DNA from: Actinocrinis sp035653575
Lineage (GTDB): Bacteria > Actinomycetota > Actinomycetes > Streptomycetales > Catenulisporaceae
DNA: 64,000 bases
Direction: 5' to 3'
Assembly: GCF_035653575.1 (NCBI RefSeq)
Contig: NZ_DASRBQ010000097.1
Coordinates: 1 to 64,000 of the forward strand
The notes below the pieces were generated by a model. That model saw only the letters and a list, made by a program, of their open reading frames with translations. It was not told the origin of the DNA and did no database searches. Made by a program: the position numbers and the translations under genes. Every line of letters begins with the position of its first letter. Within the stretch, counting starts at the first letter, position 1. Shown here piece by piece: positions 19,110 through 27,517 of this stretch.

Positions 19110-20036
19110 TCAGCTGAGCTGCGGCGCTACCTGGGCAGCGATGAGCTCCAGGTGGTCGAGGTCGGACATGTCCTGGATCTGGAGATAGACGCGGGTCACG
19201 CCCGCCTGCGCGAAACGGCCCAGGGTGTCGACCACCTGGGCCGGCGAGCCGACGTAGCCGTTGGTCCGCAACCAGTCGAGGGAGACTCCGCTGGCCTCGG
19301 CCCGGCGCGCCACCTCGGCGTCGTCCTTGCCGACCACGGTGGTGCTGGCGATCGACAGGACGATCGAACCCGGGTCGCGGCCCAGCTCGCCCGCCGCGGC
19401 GCGCACCCGCTCGAACCCCCCGACCGTCTCCTCGAAGGTCCGGAAGCCGACGTTGAACTCGTCGGCGTACTGCGCGGCCAGCCGCGGAGTGCGCTTGGGG
19501 CCGCCGCCGCCCACGATGATCGGCGGGTGCGGCCGCTGCGCCGGCTTGGGCAGCGCGGGCGAGTTCTCCAGCTGGTACGCCTTGCCCTGGAAGGAGTAGG
19601 TCTCGCCCTCCGGGGTGTCCCACAGCCCGGTGACGATGGCGAGCTGCTCCTCGAGCAGGTCGAAGCGCTTGTCAGGGAACGGAATGCCGTACGCGGTGTG
19701 CTCGTCGGCGAACCAGCCGGTGCCGAGGCCGAGCTCGGCCCGGCCGCCGGACATCTGGTCCACCTGCGCGACCTGGATCGCCAGCGGTCCCGGCAGCCGG
19801 AAGGTCGCCGGGGACACCAGCGTGCCCAGCCGGATGCGGGAGGTCTCGCGGGCCAGGCCGGCCAGCGTGATCCAGGCGTCGGTCGGTCCGGGCAGCCCGG
19901 AGACCTCGCCCATCTTCAGGTAATGGTCCGAGCGGAAGAAGGCGTCGAAGCCCAGGTCCTCGGCCGCCCTGGCGACGGCGAGCTGCGTGTCGTAGGAAGC
20001 GCCCTGCTGGGGTTCGGTGAAGATGCGCAGTTGCAT
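19110..20036 (-). CDS. LLM-class F420-dependent oxidoreductase
   Basis: 308-residue TIM-barrel enzyme of the luciferase-like family, which in actinomycetes usually uses coenzyme F420. Typical segments are AEDLGFDAFFRSDHYLKM near the N-terminus, TSRIRLGTLVSPATFRLPG, and the cofactor-binding stretch SGGRAELGLGTGWFADEH. The C-terminal helix region matches the subgroup with TIGR03560-like length. The substrate cannot be predicted. It ends 79 bp upstream of the cation efflux gene on the same strand; the hairpin-free gap contains that gene's operator, so they are probably separate units. Confidence 0.9.
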   Translation of the reverse strand: MQLRIFTEPQQGASYDTQLAVARAAEDLGFDAFFRSDHYLKMGEVSGLPGPTDAWITLAGLARETSRIRLGTLVSPATFRLPGPLAIQVAQVDQMSGGRAELGLGTGWFADEHTAYGIPFPDKRFDLLEEQLAIVTGLWDTPEGETYSFQGKAYQLENSPALPKPAQRPHPPIIVGGGGPKRTPRLAAQYADEFNVGFRTFEETVGGFERVRAAAGELGRDPGSIVLSIASTTVVGKDDAEVARRAEASGVSLDWLRTNGYVGSPAQVVDTLGRFAQAGVTRVYLQIQDMSDLDHLELIAAQVAPQLS

Positions 20037-20287
20037 GGCCCCATCCTGGCACCGCGATCACCGCGACGGCGGCGTCGGGTACGGACCGGCGCCATGCGAG
20101 AGCCTTTACCAACGATTTTCCCGGGCCGCCTTGCCCCGCTGTGCTCCGATCATTAGCGTCGTGATCACGGTAGCGCTACCGGATCATCCACTCGGCCGCC
20201 CCGCCGCCCCCCACCCACCGGGGCGAACGCGTACGGCGGCCGTACCCACACGCCCGCGATCGCGGGCTGCACCAAGGAGATCCGTCC

Positions 20288-21064
20288 GTGTTCCACCGCG
20301 CTATCCGTTCCATAGGCACCGCGGCGCTCGCTGTCACGCCGCTCGCCCTGCCCGCCGCCGCACCTGCCGCTGTCGCGGCCCCGCTGCTGAACGCGCCCAT
20401 GCAGCACGCGCACGGCAGCCAGCCGCTCTTCCTGCACACCCACGGCACCAACGCCACCACCACCAGCACCAACTGGGCCGGTTACGCCGCGCACGGCTCG
20501 ACGTACACCAGCGTCTCAGCGTCGTGGGTGCAGCCCTCGGTGAACTGCTCCGCGGGCGACGGCTACTCCAGCTTCTGGGTCGGCCTCGACGGCTACTCGT
20601 CCAACTCGGTCGAGCAGACCGGCACCGAGGCGGACTGCTCCGGCGGCACCGCGTACTACTCGTCCTGGTACGAGATGTACCCGGCCTATCCGGTCAACTA
20701 CCGCAACACCGTGCGCCCCGGCGACCACTTCACCGCCACGGTCTCCTACCTGGGCTCGAACCGGTACCAGCTGGTGCTCAAGAACAGCACCGAGGGCTGG
20801 ACCAAGACCACCACCAAGACCCAGAGCGGCCTGTCCCGCGCCTCGGCCGAGATCATCGCGGAGGCGCCCTACAGCGGTGGCGTGCTCCCGCTGGCCGACT
20901 TCGGCAAGGTGAACTTCACCGGCTCGACGGTCAACGGTTCCGCGCTGGGCAGCACGAGCTACGACAGCATCGACATCGTGGACTCGTCCGGAACCACTCA
21001 GGCGAGCACCTCGTCCTTGTCCGGAGGGACCTCGTTCTCGATCACCTGGAAGTCGCTGGACTGA
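20288..21064 (+). CDS. Secreted glutamic endopeptidase, G1 (eqolisin) family
   Basis: 258-residue secreted protease. A signal peptide (about 1-31, ending AVAA) precedes a short propeptide and the beta-sandwich domain: TNWAGYAAHG, VSASWVQPSV, FWVGLDGYSS, VEQTGTEADC and SAEIIAEAPYSGG. The family's catalytic dyad is glutamine plus glutamate; the candidates are Gln110 in VEQTG and Glu188 in SAEII. Such enzymes work at acid pH. AAGGAG sits 8 bases before the GTG start. Two cysteines (87 and 117) could form a disulfide. It is a lone gene. Confidence 0.9.
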   Translation: MFHRAIRSIGTAALAVTPLALPAAAPAAVAAPLLNAPMQHAHGSQPLFLHTHGTNATTTSTNWAGYAAHGSTYTSVSASWVQPSVNCSAGDGYSSFWVGLDGYSSNSVEQTGTEADCSGGTAYYSSWYEMYPAYPVNYRNTVRPGDHFTATVSYLGSNRYQLVLKNSTEGWTKTTTKTQSGLSRASAEIIAEAPYSGGVLPLADFGKVNFTGSTVNGSALGSTSYDSIDIVDSSGTTQASTSSLSGGTSFSITWKSLD

Positions 21065-21206
21065 CGACGGGTTCCGCCGTCGCGTTCGCCCGGCCCCGCC
21101 ACGGCCGGGCGGACGCGGCGGCGCGTGAACCGGAGTTCGCGTCCCACGCCCCTCGTCCGCCAGGATGGAGGGGACGAATCGGGCATCGAAGGGACGCGAG
21201 CGGCGG

Positions 21207-22991
21207 ATGGCAGCGAGCACAGCGGAGCGCTCGACCGGCCGAAAGGGCCCCCTGCAGGCCGCAGCCGACGGCAAAGGGCTGATGAGCGGCAGGCTACGCA
21301 AGCCGTCCATGACTTACGCGGTCTGGTATCTGCGTATCGCCGCCTGGCTGAATCTGCTCGGCGCGATCTTCGTGTCCTTCGGCAACACGGTCCGCCAGCA
21401 CAACTCGGGCGACTACTTCACGCCCTACACGATGACCGCGGGGTACTCCTCGGCGGCCTTCACCGCGTTCCTGGCCATCACGCTGGGCCGCCGCAAGCGC
21501 GCCGCGTGGATCTTCAACCTGATCCTGCTGACGCCGACCGCCGCGCTGTACATCTACGCACTGTGCTTCCCGGAGTTCCGCGCTCACCTATTCAACTGGT
21601 TCTCCACCGTGGTCACCACGTTGCTGTGGCTGGCGCTGCTGTTCGGCCGCCGCGAGTTCTACGCGAAGGGCGACCGGAACAATCCGAAGCTCGCCGCCGC
21701 CGTGCTGCTCGGCGGCGGCGCGGTCGCGGTGTCCATCGGCGTGCTGCTGGTCAGCGCCTTCGGCACGATTGGCCGGTCCACGGTGGCCGACCGGATCGGC
21801 TTCACGCTGGCCCGGGTGGCCACGCTCGCCGGGGACGACGAGGCGCCGGACGGCCTGGTCGTACCGCACTGGATCGGCATCATCATCAACCTGATGAGCT
21901 TGGCCCTGTTCCTGCTGGTGCTGTACGCGCTGTTCCGCTCCCCGCGCGGCCGCTGGCTGCACTCGCCTGAGGATGAGGAGCGGTTGCGCGCACTGCTGGA
22001 CAAGCACGGCGATCGCGACTCGCTCGGGTACTTCGCGCTGCGCCGCGACAAGGCGGTCGTCTTCTCCCCTACGGGCAAGGCCGCGATCGCGTACCGCGTC
22101 GTCGGCGGCGTATCGCTGGCGTCCGGTGACCCTCTCGGCGATCCGGAAGCGTGGCCCGGTGCTATCGACTCATGGCTCAACGAGGCGTATCAGCACGCGT
22201 GGACGCCCGCGGTGGCCGGGGCGAGCGAGGAAGGCGGGACGATCTTCCAGCGGCACGGCCTGACCGCACTTGAGCTCGGCGACGAGGCGGTGGTCGAGGT
22301 CGCGGACTTCACCCTCGAAGGCCGCGCGATGCGTGTCGTGCGGCAGGCGTATAACCGGGTCAAGCGCGGCGGCTACACGGTACGTATTCGACGACACGAG
22401 GACATCGAGCCCGATGAGTTCGCGGCGCTGATCAAGGCTGCGGACCAGTGGCGGTACGGAGCGAGCGAACGCGGCTTCTCCATGGCGCTCGGCCGGTTGG
22501 GCGATCCCGCGGACGGACGCTGCGTCATGGTCGAGTGCCACGACTTCGAGGGCCGGCTGTGCGCGCTGCTGTCCTTTGTGCCGTGGGGGAAGAACGGCCT
22601 GTCGTTGGACCTCATGCGCCGGGACAAGGCCTCGGACAACGGCGTGATCGAGTACATGGTGATCGAGCTGATCCTGCGAGCCGGCGAGGTCGGCGTGGAG
22701 CGGATGTCGCTGAATTTCGCCATGTTCCGCGCGGTCTTCGAGCGCGGCTCGCGGCTGGGCGCCGGGCCGGTGCTGCGACTGTGGCGGGCCGTGCTGCTGT
22801 TCTTCTCACGCTGGTGGCAGATCGAGTCCCTCTATCGGGCGAACGCAAAGTATCGTCCGATTTGGGAGCCACGATTCGTGCTCTACCGCCGGTCGTCGGA
22901 CCTGCCGCGCATCGGCGTCGCTTACGCGTATGCCGAGGGGTTCCTCGAGTTGCCGTCGCTGTCGCCACGTAAGCGACGGCCGCTGCCGTAA
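21207..22991 (+). CDS. Phosphatidylglycerol lysyltransferase-like membrane protein (DUF2156/MprF C-terminal domain)
   Basis: About 594 residues. Residues 40-270 hold roughly six membrane helices, fewer than the 14 of full MprF. The C-terminal 330 residues form a GNAT-type aminoacyl-transferase domain (FALRRDKAVVFSPTGKAAIA, SGDPLGDPEAW, LDLMRRDKASDNGVIEYMVI, LSLNFAMF-like segment). It probably moves an amino acid from tRNA to phosphatidylglycerol, lowering surface negative charge. An alternative start at 21165 exists; 21207 is chosen because a CAGGAT -10-like element overlaps the earlier one. No lysyl-tRNA synthetase domain is fused, unlike mycobacterial LysX. Confidence 0.85.
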   Translation: MAASTAERSTGRKGPLQAAADGKGLMSGRLRKPSMTYAVWYLRIAAWLNLLGAIFVSFGNTVRQHNSGDYFTPYTMTAGYSSAAFTAFLAITLGRRKRAAWIFNLILLTPTAALYIYALCFPEFRAHLFNWFSTVVTTLLWLALLFGRREFYAKGDRNNPKLAAAVLLGGGAVAVSIGVLLVSAFGTIGRSTVADRIGFTLARVATLAGDDEAPDGLVVPHWIGIIINLMSLALFLLVLYALFRSPRGRWLHSPEDEERLRALLDKHGDRDSLGYFALRRDKAVVFSPTGKAAIAYRVVGGVSLASGDPLGDPEAWPGAIDSWLNEAYQHAWTPAVAGASEEGGTIFQRHGLTALELGDEAVVEVADFTLEGRAMRVVRQAYNRVKRGGYTVRIRRHEDIEPDEFAALIKAADQWRYGASERGFSMALGRLGDPADGRCVMVECHDFEGRLCALLSFVPWGKNGLSLDLMRRDKASDNGVIEYMVIELILRAGEVGVERMSLNFAMFRAVFERGSRLGAGPVLRLWRAVLLFFSRWWQIESLYRANAKYRPIWEPRFVLYRRSSDLPRIGVAYAYAEGFLELPSLSPRKRRPLP

Positions 22992-23181
22992 CGCACGGCA
23001 GCGTCGTCTAACGCGCCACGCGTCCGGCACGCGACGCGCGCCCCTCTCCCCTGGAGTCAAACCAGGATCCACCCTGGCCCAACCCGCGGGTTGATCCCAC
23101 GGCGCGCCCCGCGGCCTAGGTTCGAGCCGTACCTGAACAGCACTCGGACCATCGACAGCCAAGCGGGGAGTGGAAGCGGAA

Positions 23182-23679
23182 ATGAGCTCGGGATTCACCA
23201 TCGTCCAGGCGCTGATCGTCGTCGCGGTGCTCGTGCTGGTCGTCGGCCGCAGGTTCACACCGCGCCCGATCGATGGCGACCGGCGCCGCTGGCGGCTTCC
23301 GATCGTCCTGGCCGTCATCGGCGTGGTCAACCTGGTGCAGCTGGGCCACCGGACCCCGCCGGTCAAACTGACCGGCACCGACCTGGCGTTCCTGATCGCC
23401 GGCGGCCTGATCTCGGTGGTGCTCGGTGCGCTACGCGGGTTCACCGTCCGCATCTACACCCGGGACGGCCAACTCGTGCAGCGGTACTCAGTGCTCACCG
23501 CGGCCCTGTGGATCGCGACGATCGCCGTGCGGCTCGGTATGGATCTGGGCGCACCGTCGCTCGGCGTCGCGAAGGCCGTGGCCTCGGCCAGCCTGCTGCT
23601 GATGTTCGGGGTCTCGCTGCTCGGCGAGTCGCTGGCGGTCACCGCGCGGCTCGGCAATTTCGCGACACGGGCGGCCTGA
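23182..23679 (+). CDS. DUF1453-like membrane protein
   Basis: 165 residues with four to five membrane helices: VQALIVVAVLVLVVG, LPIVLAVIGVVNLVQ, LAFLIAGGLISVVLGALRG and a C-terminal pair. The layout resembles DUF1453/CcdC-type proteins of actinomycetes. ATG 23182 has GGGGAG 11 bases upstream. It is encoded just before a histidine kinase (12-bp gap), which suggests it takes part in that system, perhaps as a membrane sensor partner or target (inference). Confidence 0.75.
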   Translation: MSSGFTIVQALIVVAVLVLVVGRRFTPRPIDGDRRRWRLPIVLAVIGVVNLVQLGHRTPPVKLTGTDLAFLIAGGLISVVLGALRGFTVRIYTRDGQLVQRYSVLTAALWIATIAVRLGMDLGAPSLGVAKAVASASLLLMFGVSLLGESLAVTARLGNFATRAA

Positions 23680-23691
23680 GCGGGGCCGGCG

Positions 23692-24930
23692 ATGCTCTTC
23701 GCTGATCAGCCTGCGGGTAATACCGTGTGCGACGTGATCGACTGGCCCGCGAGATGGTCGACGGAGCACCGGGCGGTGCCGTCGAAGTATCGCAAGTTAC
23801 CCACCCAGTTGGTCGCGCTCGGGTTCGTGACCTGGGGTGTGGCGACTCAGCGTAATCACGCGCACGCCCTCGGGCCGCTCGGCGCGATCCTGCTCGGCAT
23901 CTGCTGCGCGTCCTGGATCGTCTGGTCCGCGGGACTCTACCTGGCGCCCCGGCGGATCGGGGAGCGGGCCGTGATCGCCTCGGTCGTGGTGCTCGGGTTG
24001 GCCGGGGCGGTGCTCGCCGGCCTCGACATGCCGTCGTGGGCGGTCAGCTTCCCCGCCGCCGCCTCGCTGTCCATGGCGATCCGCTTCGGGTTGCGCACCT
24101 CGCTGGCCGCGGTCTTCGGCTTCGGCGCGACGATCGTGGTGACCGGCGCGCTGGCCCGGTCTGACCTCGGGACCGGGGTGGCGTATGTCTTCTCGATGTT
24201 CGGCTTCTTCGGTCTCGGCCTCGGGCGGCGCGCGCAGGCGCAGCGCGCCGCGACGTCCGAGCAGTTGCTGGCTGAGACGCGGCGCGCCAACGCCGAGCAG
24301 GCGCACGCGGCCGCCCTCGCCGAACGCAGCCGAATCGCCCGCGAGATCCACGACGTGCTCGCGCACTCGCTCTCCGCGCTGACAGTCCAGCTAGAGGCCG
24401 CGGACGCCCTGCTTACCAGCGGTACGAATCCGGATAAGGCGCACAACTACGTGATTACCGCGCGCCGCATCGCACGTGAGGGCCTGACAGAAACCCGCCG
24501 AGCAATCGCCGCGCTGCGCGAGGACACGCCTCCTTTGCGCAGCCTGTTGCGTGGACTGGCCGATACATACGAGTCGGATACCGGTGCCACGGTCACCGTC
24601 ATCGCAGACTGCGATCCCACCAACCTGCAGCCTGACGCATCGCTCGCGCTGTACCGCACCGCGCAGGAATCGCTGACGAACGCCCGCAAGCACGCTCCGG
24701 GTGCAGCGATCGAACTCGCCCTCGACTGCTCCGAAGCGGCGACCGAGCTGACCGTAACCAACGCCGCCGCGACCGCGCCGGTTACCACCCTCGCCTCCTC
24801 CGGCGGCGGGTACGGCCTCGCCGGACTGAAGGAGCGGGCCGAACTGGCCGGCGGCACGCTCGTGGCCGGGCCGTGCGGCGATGGTTGGCGCGTCAGCCTG
24901 CGTATCCCGGCGCGTCCCGCACAGCCCTAA
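23692..24930 (+). CDS. Two-component sensor histidine kinase, NarL/DesK-type
   Basis: Up to 412 residues. Five or six membrane helices (about 38-178) form the sensor, with no large external domain. A coiled coil (183-215) leads to the HisKA_3 dimerisation domain with phospho-acceptor His220 in REIHDVLAHS. The ATPase domain has the N-box-like TAQESLTNARKHA and the G-box GGGYGLAGLKERAELAGG. Starts at ATG 23692, GTG 23725 or GTG 23734 are possible; TAATAC at 23718-23723 could drive a nearly leaderless GTG start. The response regulator follows after 9 bp. Confidence 0.9.
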   Translation: MLFADQPAGNTVCDVIDWPARWSTEHRAVPSKYRKLPTQLVALGFVTWGVATQRNHAHALGPLGAILLGICCASWIVWSAGLYLAPRRIGERAVIASVVVLGLAGAVLAGLDMPSWAVSFPAAASLSMAIRFGLRTSLAAVFGFGATIVVTGALARSDLGTGVAYVFSMFGFFGLGLGRRAQAQRAATSEQLLAETRRANAEQAHAAALAERSRIAREIHDVLAHSLSALTVQLEAADALLTSGTNPDKAHNYVITARRIAREGLTETRRAIAALREDTPPLRSLLRGLADTYESDTGATVTVIADCDPTNLQPDASLALYRTAQESLTNARKHAPGAAIELALDCSEAATELTVTNAAATAPVTTLASSGGGYGLAGLKERAELAGGTLVAGPCGDGWRVSLRIPARPAQP

Positions 24931-24939
24931 CCTTGAGGA

Positions 24940-25635
24940 GTGAACTCTGCTGGCCCGGCGAACCCCGGTTCCGACAAAGCCCCGGTCCGCGTCCTGGTCG
25001 CCGACGACCAGGCCGCAGTACGCGACGGATTGGTGACGCTGCTCGATCTGGATCCGCAGATCACCGTGGTGGCCGAGGCCGCGGACGGCAAACAGGCGCT
25101 CGACGCCGTCGCCGCCGCCGACCCCGACGTGGCGCTGATGGACCTGCACATGCCGGGTATGGACGGCATCGAGGCGACAGCGCAGATCACCGCTCACCAC
25201 CCGCGCACGAGGGTCGTCGTGCTGACCACCTATGCCGACGACGCCTCGATTCACGGCGCGCTCCAAGCCGGAGCCCTCGGCTACCTGACCAAGGACTCCG
25301 GCCGCGAGGACATCGCGCGTGCCGTCATCGCGGCGGCCGCAGGTCAGTCCGTACTCGACGGCGAGATCCAGCGCAGGCTCGTATCAGCGGCGACCGCTGC
25401 TCGCCCAACCCCGGTGCCTGAAGCCGCTTCGCCGGCTCCGGACAATCTGACGGTGCGTGAGGTGGAGGTACTGCGGCTGATAGCGGCCGGCCGCTCAAAC
25501 GCACAGATCGCTGCGGAACTGTACGTGTCCGAGGCGACAGTGAAGACGCATATCAACCATCTGTTCGCGAAAGCCGGCGTGCGAGACCGCGCCCAAGCTG
25601 TGCGTTACGCGTACCGGAACGGTCTAGTCGGCTGA
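24940..25635 (+). CDS. Two-component response regulator, NarL/LuxR family
   Basis: 231 residues. The receiver domain (about 16-135) has acidic residues ADD at 21-23, the phosphorylated Asp68 in LMDLHMPGMD, the conserved Thr in VVLTTYAD and Lys in YLTKDSG. A Pro/Ala linker leads to the LuxR helix-turn-helix (LTVREVEVLRLIAAGRSNAQ, then VSEATVKTHINHLFAK). It is the partner of the kinase encoded immediately upstream. Targets are unknown; the adjacent DUF1453 gene is a candidate. Confidence 0.93.
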   Translation: MNSAGPANPGSDKAPVRVLVADDQAAVRDGLVTLLDLDPQITVVAEAADGKQALDAVAAADPDVALMDLHMPGMDGIEATAQITAHHPRTRVVVLTTYADDASIHGALQAGALGYLTKDSGREDIARAVIAAAAGQSVLDGEIQRRLVSAATAARPTPVPEAASPAPDNLTVREVEVLRLIAAGRSNAQIAAELYVSEATVKTHINHLFAKAGVRDRAQAVRYAYRNGLVG

Positions 25636-25687
25636 GCCACGGCCTGTCGCCGCCGGTCGGTGGCGGTGTCCGGCGCGCTGCTCGCCG

Positions 25688-26284
25688 CTAGAGCGAGTGG
25701 CAGTAGGAGTCGGCTGCGTTCCCGTCCGCGATGAGCTTGTTCTCAGCGATCACCATCTGGCTCATGTCCCCGGTGGTCTTGGCGTTCATCACGGCGACGG
25801 ACAACGCCTCGACATCGCCGGCCACCAGGTCGATCCTCGTGCGCACGTCCGCGCTTCCGGCCTTGTCCGCCGCGTTGGCGAGCGTGGTGTGTATCGAGTC
25901 GAGCTCAGCGGCCAGCACGGCCAAGTCCCCGCCAGGGGAGGCCTGCAGGGCGCGCAGCCGATCGGCCGCGGAATTCGAGTCGCGGCAGCCCGCGTCCAGC
26001 AGCGGAGCGGTAGACACCACGTAAGCCTCCACCCCGCCGAACACCACCGCTAGCACGATGCCGATCACCGCGGCTATTCGTCCTGCACCCATGCGCGAGC
26101 GTGACCGTTTGTACCCGATCGCTGAGAGCACGAGCCCCAGCGGCGGGACGAACGAGAGGATCGCGCCGACGAGCGCCACAGGGTTCGCCTGCTTGGCCGG
26201 TGCATCCGAGCGGTCATCGCTGCCGGCGTGGTCTGCCGGAGCCGTCTCGAACAGCGACATAGCTTCGTTCGAGTCATTCGCCAT
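25688..26284 (-). CDS. DUF4190-type membrane protein, paralogue of the next gene
   Basis: 198 residues. A hydrophilic N-terminus (1-30) is followed by two membrane helices (VALVGAILSFVPPLGLVLSAIG and IAAVIGIVLAVVFGGVEAYVV) separated by a basic turn (KRSRSRMGAGR). The C-terminal extracytoplasmic helical domain (about 95-198) carries two cysteines (GC near 99 and YC near 196). The same order, including the two cysteines, is found in the protein encoded at 26534-27382, so the two arose by duplication. Function unknown. Confidence 0.75.
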   Translation of the reverse strand: MANDSNEAMSLFETAPADHAGSDDRSDAPAKQANPVALVGAILSFVPPLGLVLSAIGYKRSRSRMGAGRIAAVIGIVLAVVFGGVEAYVVSTAPLLDAGCRDSNSAADRLRALQASPGGDLAVLAAELDSIHTTLANAADKAGSADVRTRIDLVAGDVEALSVAVMNAKTTGDMSQMVIAENKLIADGNAADSYCHSL

Positions 26285-26479
26285 AGGTGATGTGCCCTTG
26301 CGTGATCGTGTCGCGCTTTTACGTTAGCTGGATTAACTAACCACAACGAGCAGCGATCGTACGGGGTGCTTGGGCCCGAATCCACGGCGGGTCGGGAAAG
26401 ACGGCCGGATCTCAACCGCGACCACCATATTCGGACACGAACATGAATGAATCTCATGTAAGTGGGCCGTGACATGCGA

Positions 26480-26513
26480 AGGGCCGCCGCCGGATTCCTC
26501 CGGCGGCGGCCCT
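26480..26513 (-). terminator. Hairpin terminator after the second DUF4190-type gene
   Basis: Fifteen-bp perfect stem (26480-26494 with 26499-26513, AGGGCCGCCGCCGGA type) with a 4-base TTCC loop, 20 bases beyond the stop codon of the leftward gene at 26534. Confidence 0.75.
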
Positions 26514-26533
26514 CGAGGTCGCCCGCTGAGCCC

Positions 26534-27382
26534 TTAGAACGAGCAGATGCTGTCCACGGCGTCGGCCTCCGGGCCGATCCGGTTGGCCGCGGTCTGGAAC
26601 GCGTCCAGCTGCCCGGTGTCGCCCGACTGAAGCGCCTTCAGCCCGTTCAGCATCGTGGTCAGGTCGGTGTCCAGAGCCTGGAGCTTGTCCTTGACCTCCT
26701 GCTTCTTGGCCTGTCCCAGCGCGTTGTCCAGCGCCGACTTCATGTTCGTCAGGTCGGTGTTGAGCAGCACCAGGTCGGACTGCAGCGTGGCCTGGTTGCC
26801 GCCGTCGCTGGTCAGCTTGTTGCCGTCGGCCGTGAGCTTCGACTGCATCGAGCGGAACGAGCTTTCCGCCGAGGTGCAGCCCGGGTCGAGCTGGGTGCTC
26901 TTGCTGAGCGCGACACCGATCGCGGCGTAGCCGCCGACGAACACCAGCGAGAGCACCAGGCCGGCGATCGCCAGGCCGCGGCCCTTACCGCCGATCTTGC
27001 CCGACCGCACGAGGCCCAGGATCGAGAAGATCAGGCCGAACAGCGGCAGGAAGCACAGGATGATGCCCGCGATCGAGAAGCCGTTCTTCTCCTGCTGCGG
27101 CGGCACGTAGCCGCCGTATCCGCCTGGGCCGGCCGGGGCACCGAATCCCGGCTGGCCGTACTGCGGCTGCTCACCGTACTGCGGCTGGCCCGCGGCGCCG
27201 AACGGCTGAGCCGGCTGCTGCGGAGCGCTGTACTGCGGCTGTGCCTGCTGACCCGCGTACTGCGGCGAACCGTACTGCGGGTCGACCGGCGGCGGCGCGA
27301 ACGAGCCGGACTCCTCCCCGCCCTGCGGAACCGACCAGTCGCCGCCCGACTGCTGCGGCTGCTGCCCCCATGGCTCGGACAC
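26534..27382 (-). CDS. DUF4190-type membrane protein with Gln/Pro-rich N-terminus
   Basis: 282 residues. The first 105 are low-complexity Gln/Pro/Gly/Tyr repeats (YGEQPQYGQPGFG-like). Two membrane helices follow (FSIAGIILCFLPLFGLIFSILG and GLAIAGLVLSLVFVGGYAAIG) and then an extracytoplasmic helical domain with cysteines in PGCTSAE and SICSF. GTG 27382 is chosen because GGAGG lies 7 bases upstream. It is paralogous to the neighbour at 25688. Such tails are common near type VII secretion and division genes, but no direct link is shown. Confidence 0.78.
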   Translation of the reverse strand: MSEPWGQQPQQSGGDWSVPQGGEESGSFAPPPVDPQYGSPQYAGQQAQPQYSAPQQPAQPFGAAGQPQYGEQPQYGQPGFGAPAGPGGYGGYVPPQQEKNGFSIAGIILCFLPLFGLIFSILGLVRSGKIGGKGRGLAIAGLVLSLVFVGGYAAIGVALSKSTQLDPGCTSAESSFRSMQSKLTADGNKLTSDGGNQATLQSDLVLLNTDLTNMKSALDNALGQAKKQEVKDKLQALDTDLTTMLNGLKALQSGDTGQLDAFQTAANRIGPEADAVDSICSF

Positions 27383-27517
27383 TGTGTCCCCCTCCAAGGA
27401 TTGATAAGTATGAGCGGCTGATCCTAGCGAGCCCCGGCGAACGCCACGAAGACCGAGTTCCCGCCGCCACCGAATCGTGACCGGACCTTATGCCGAAACG
27501 AGACCGACCGCAGCGGG

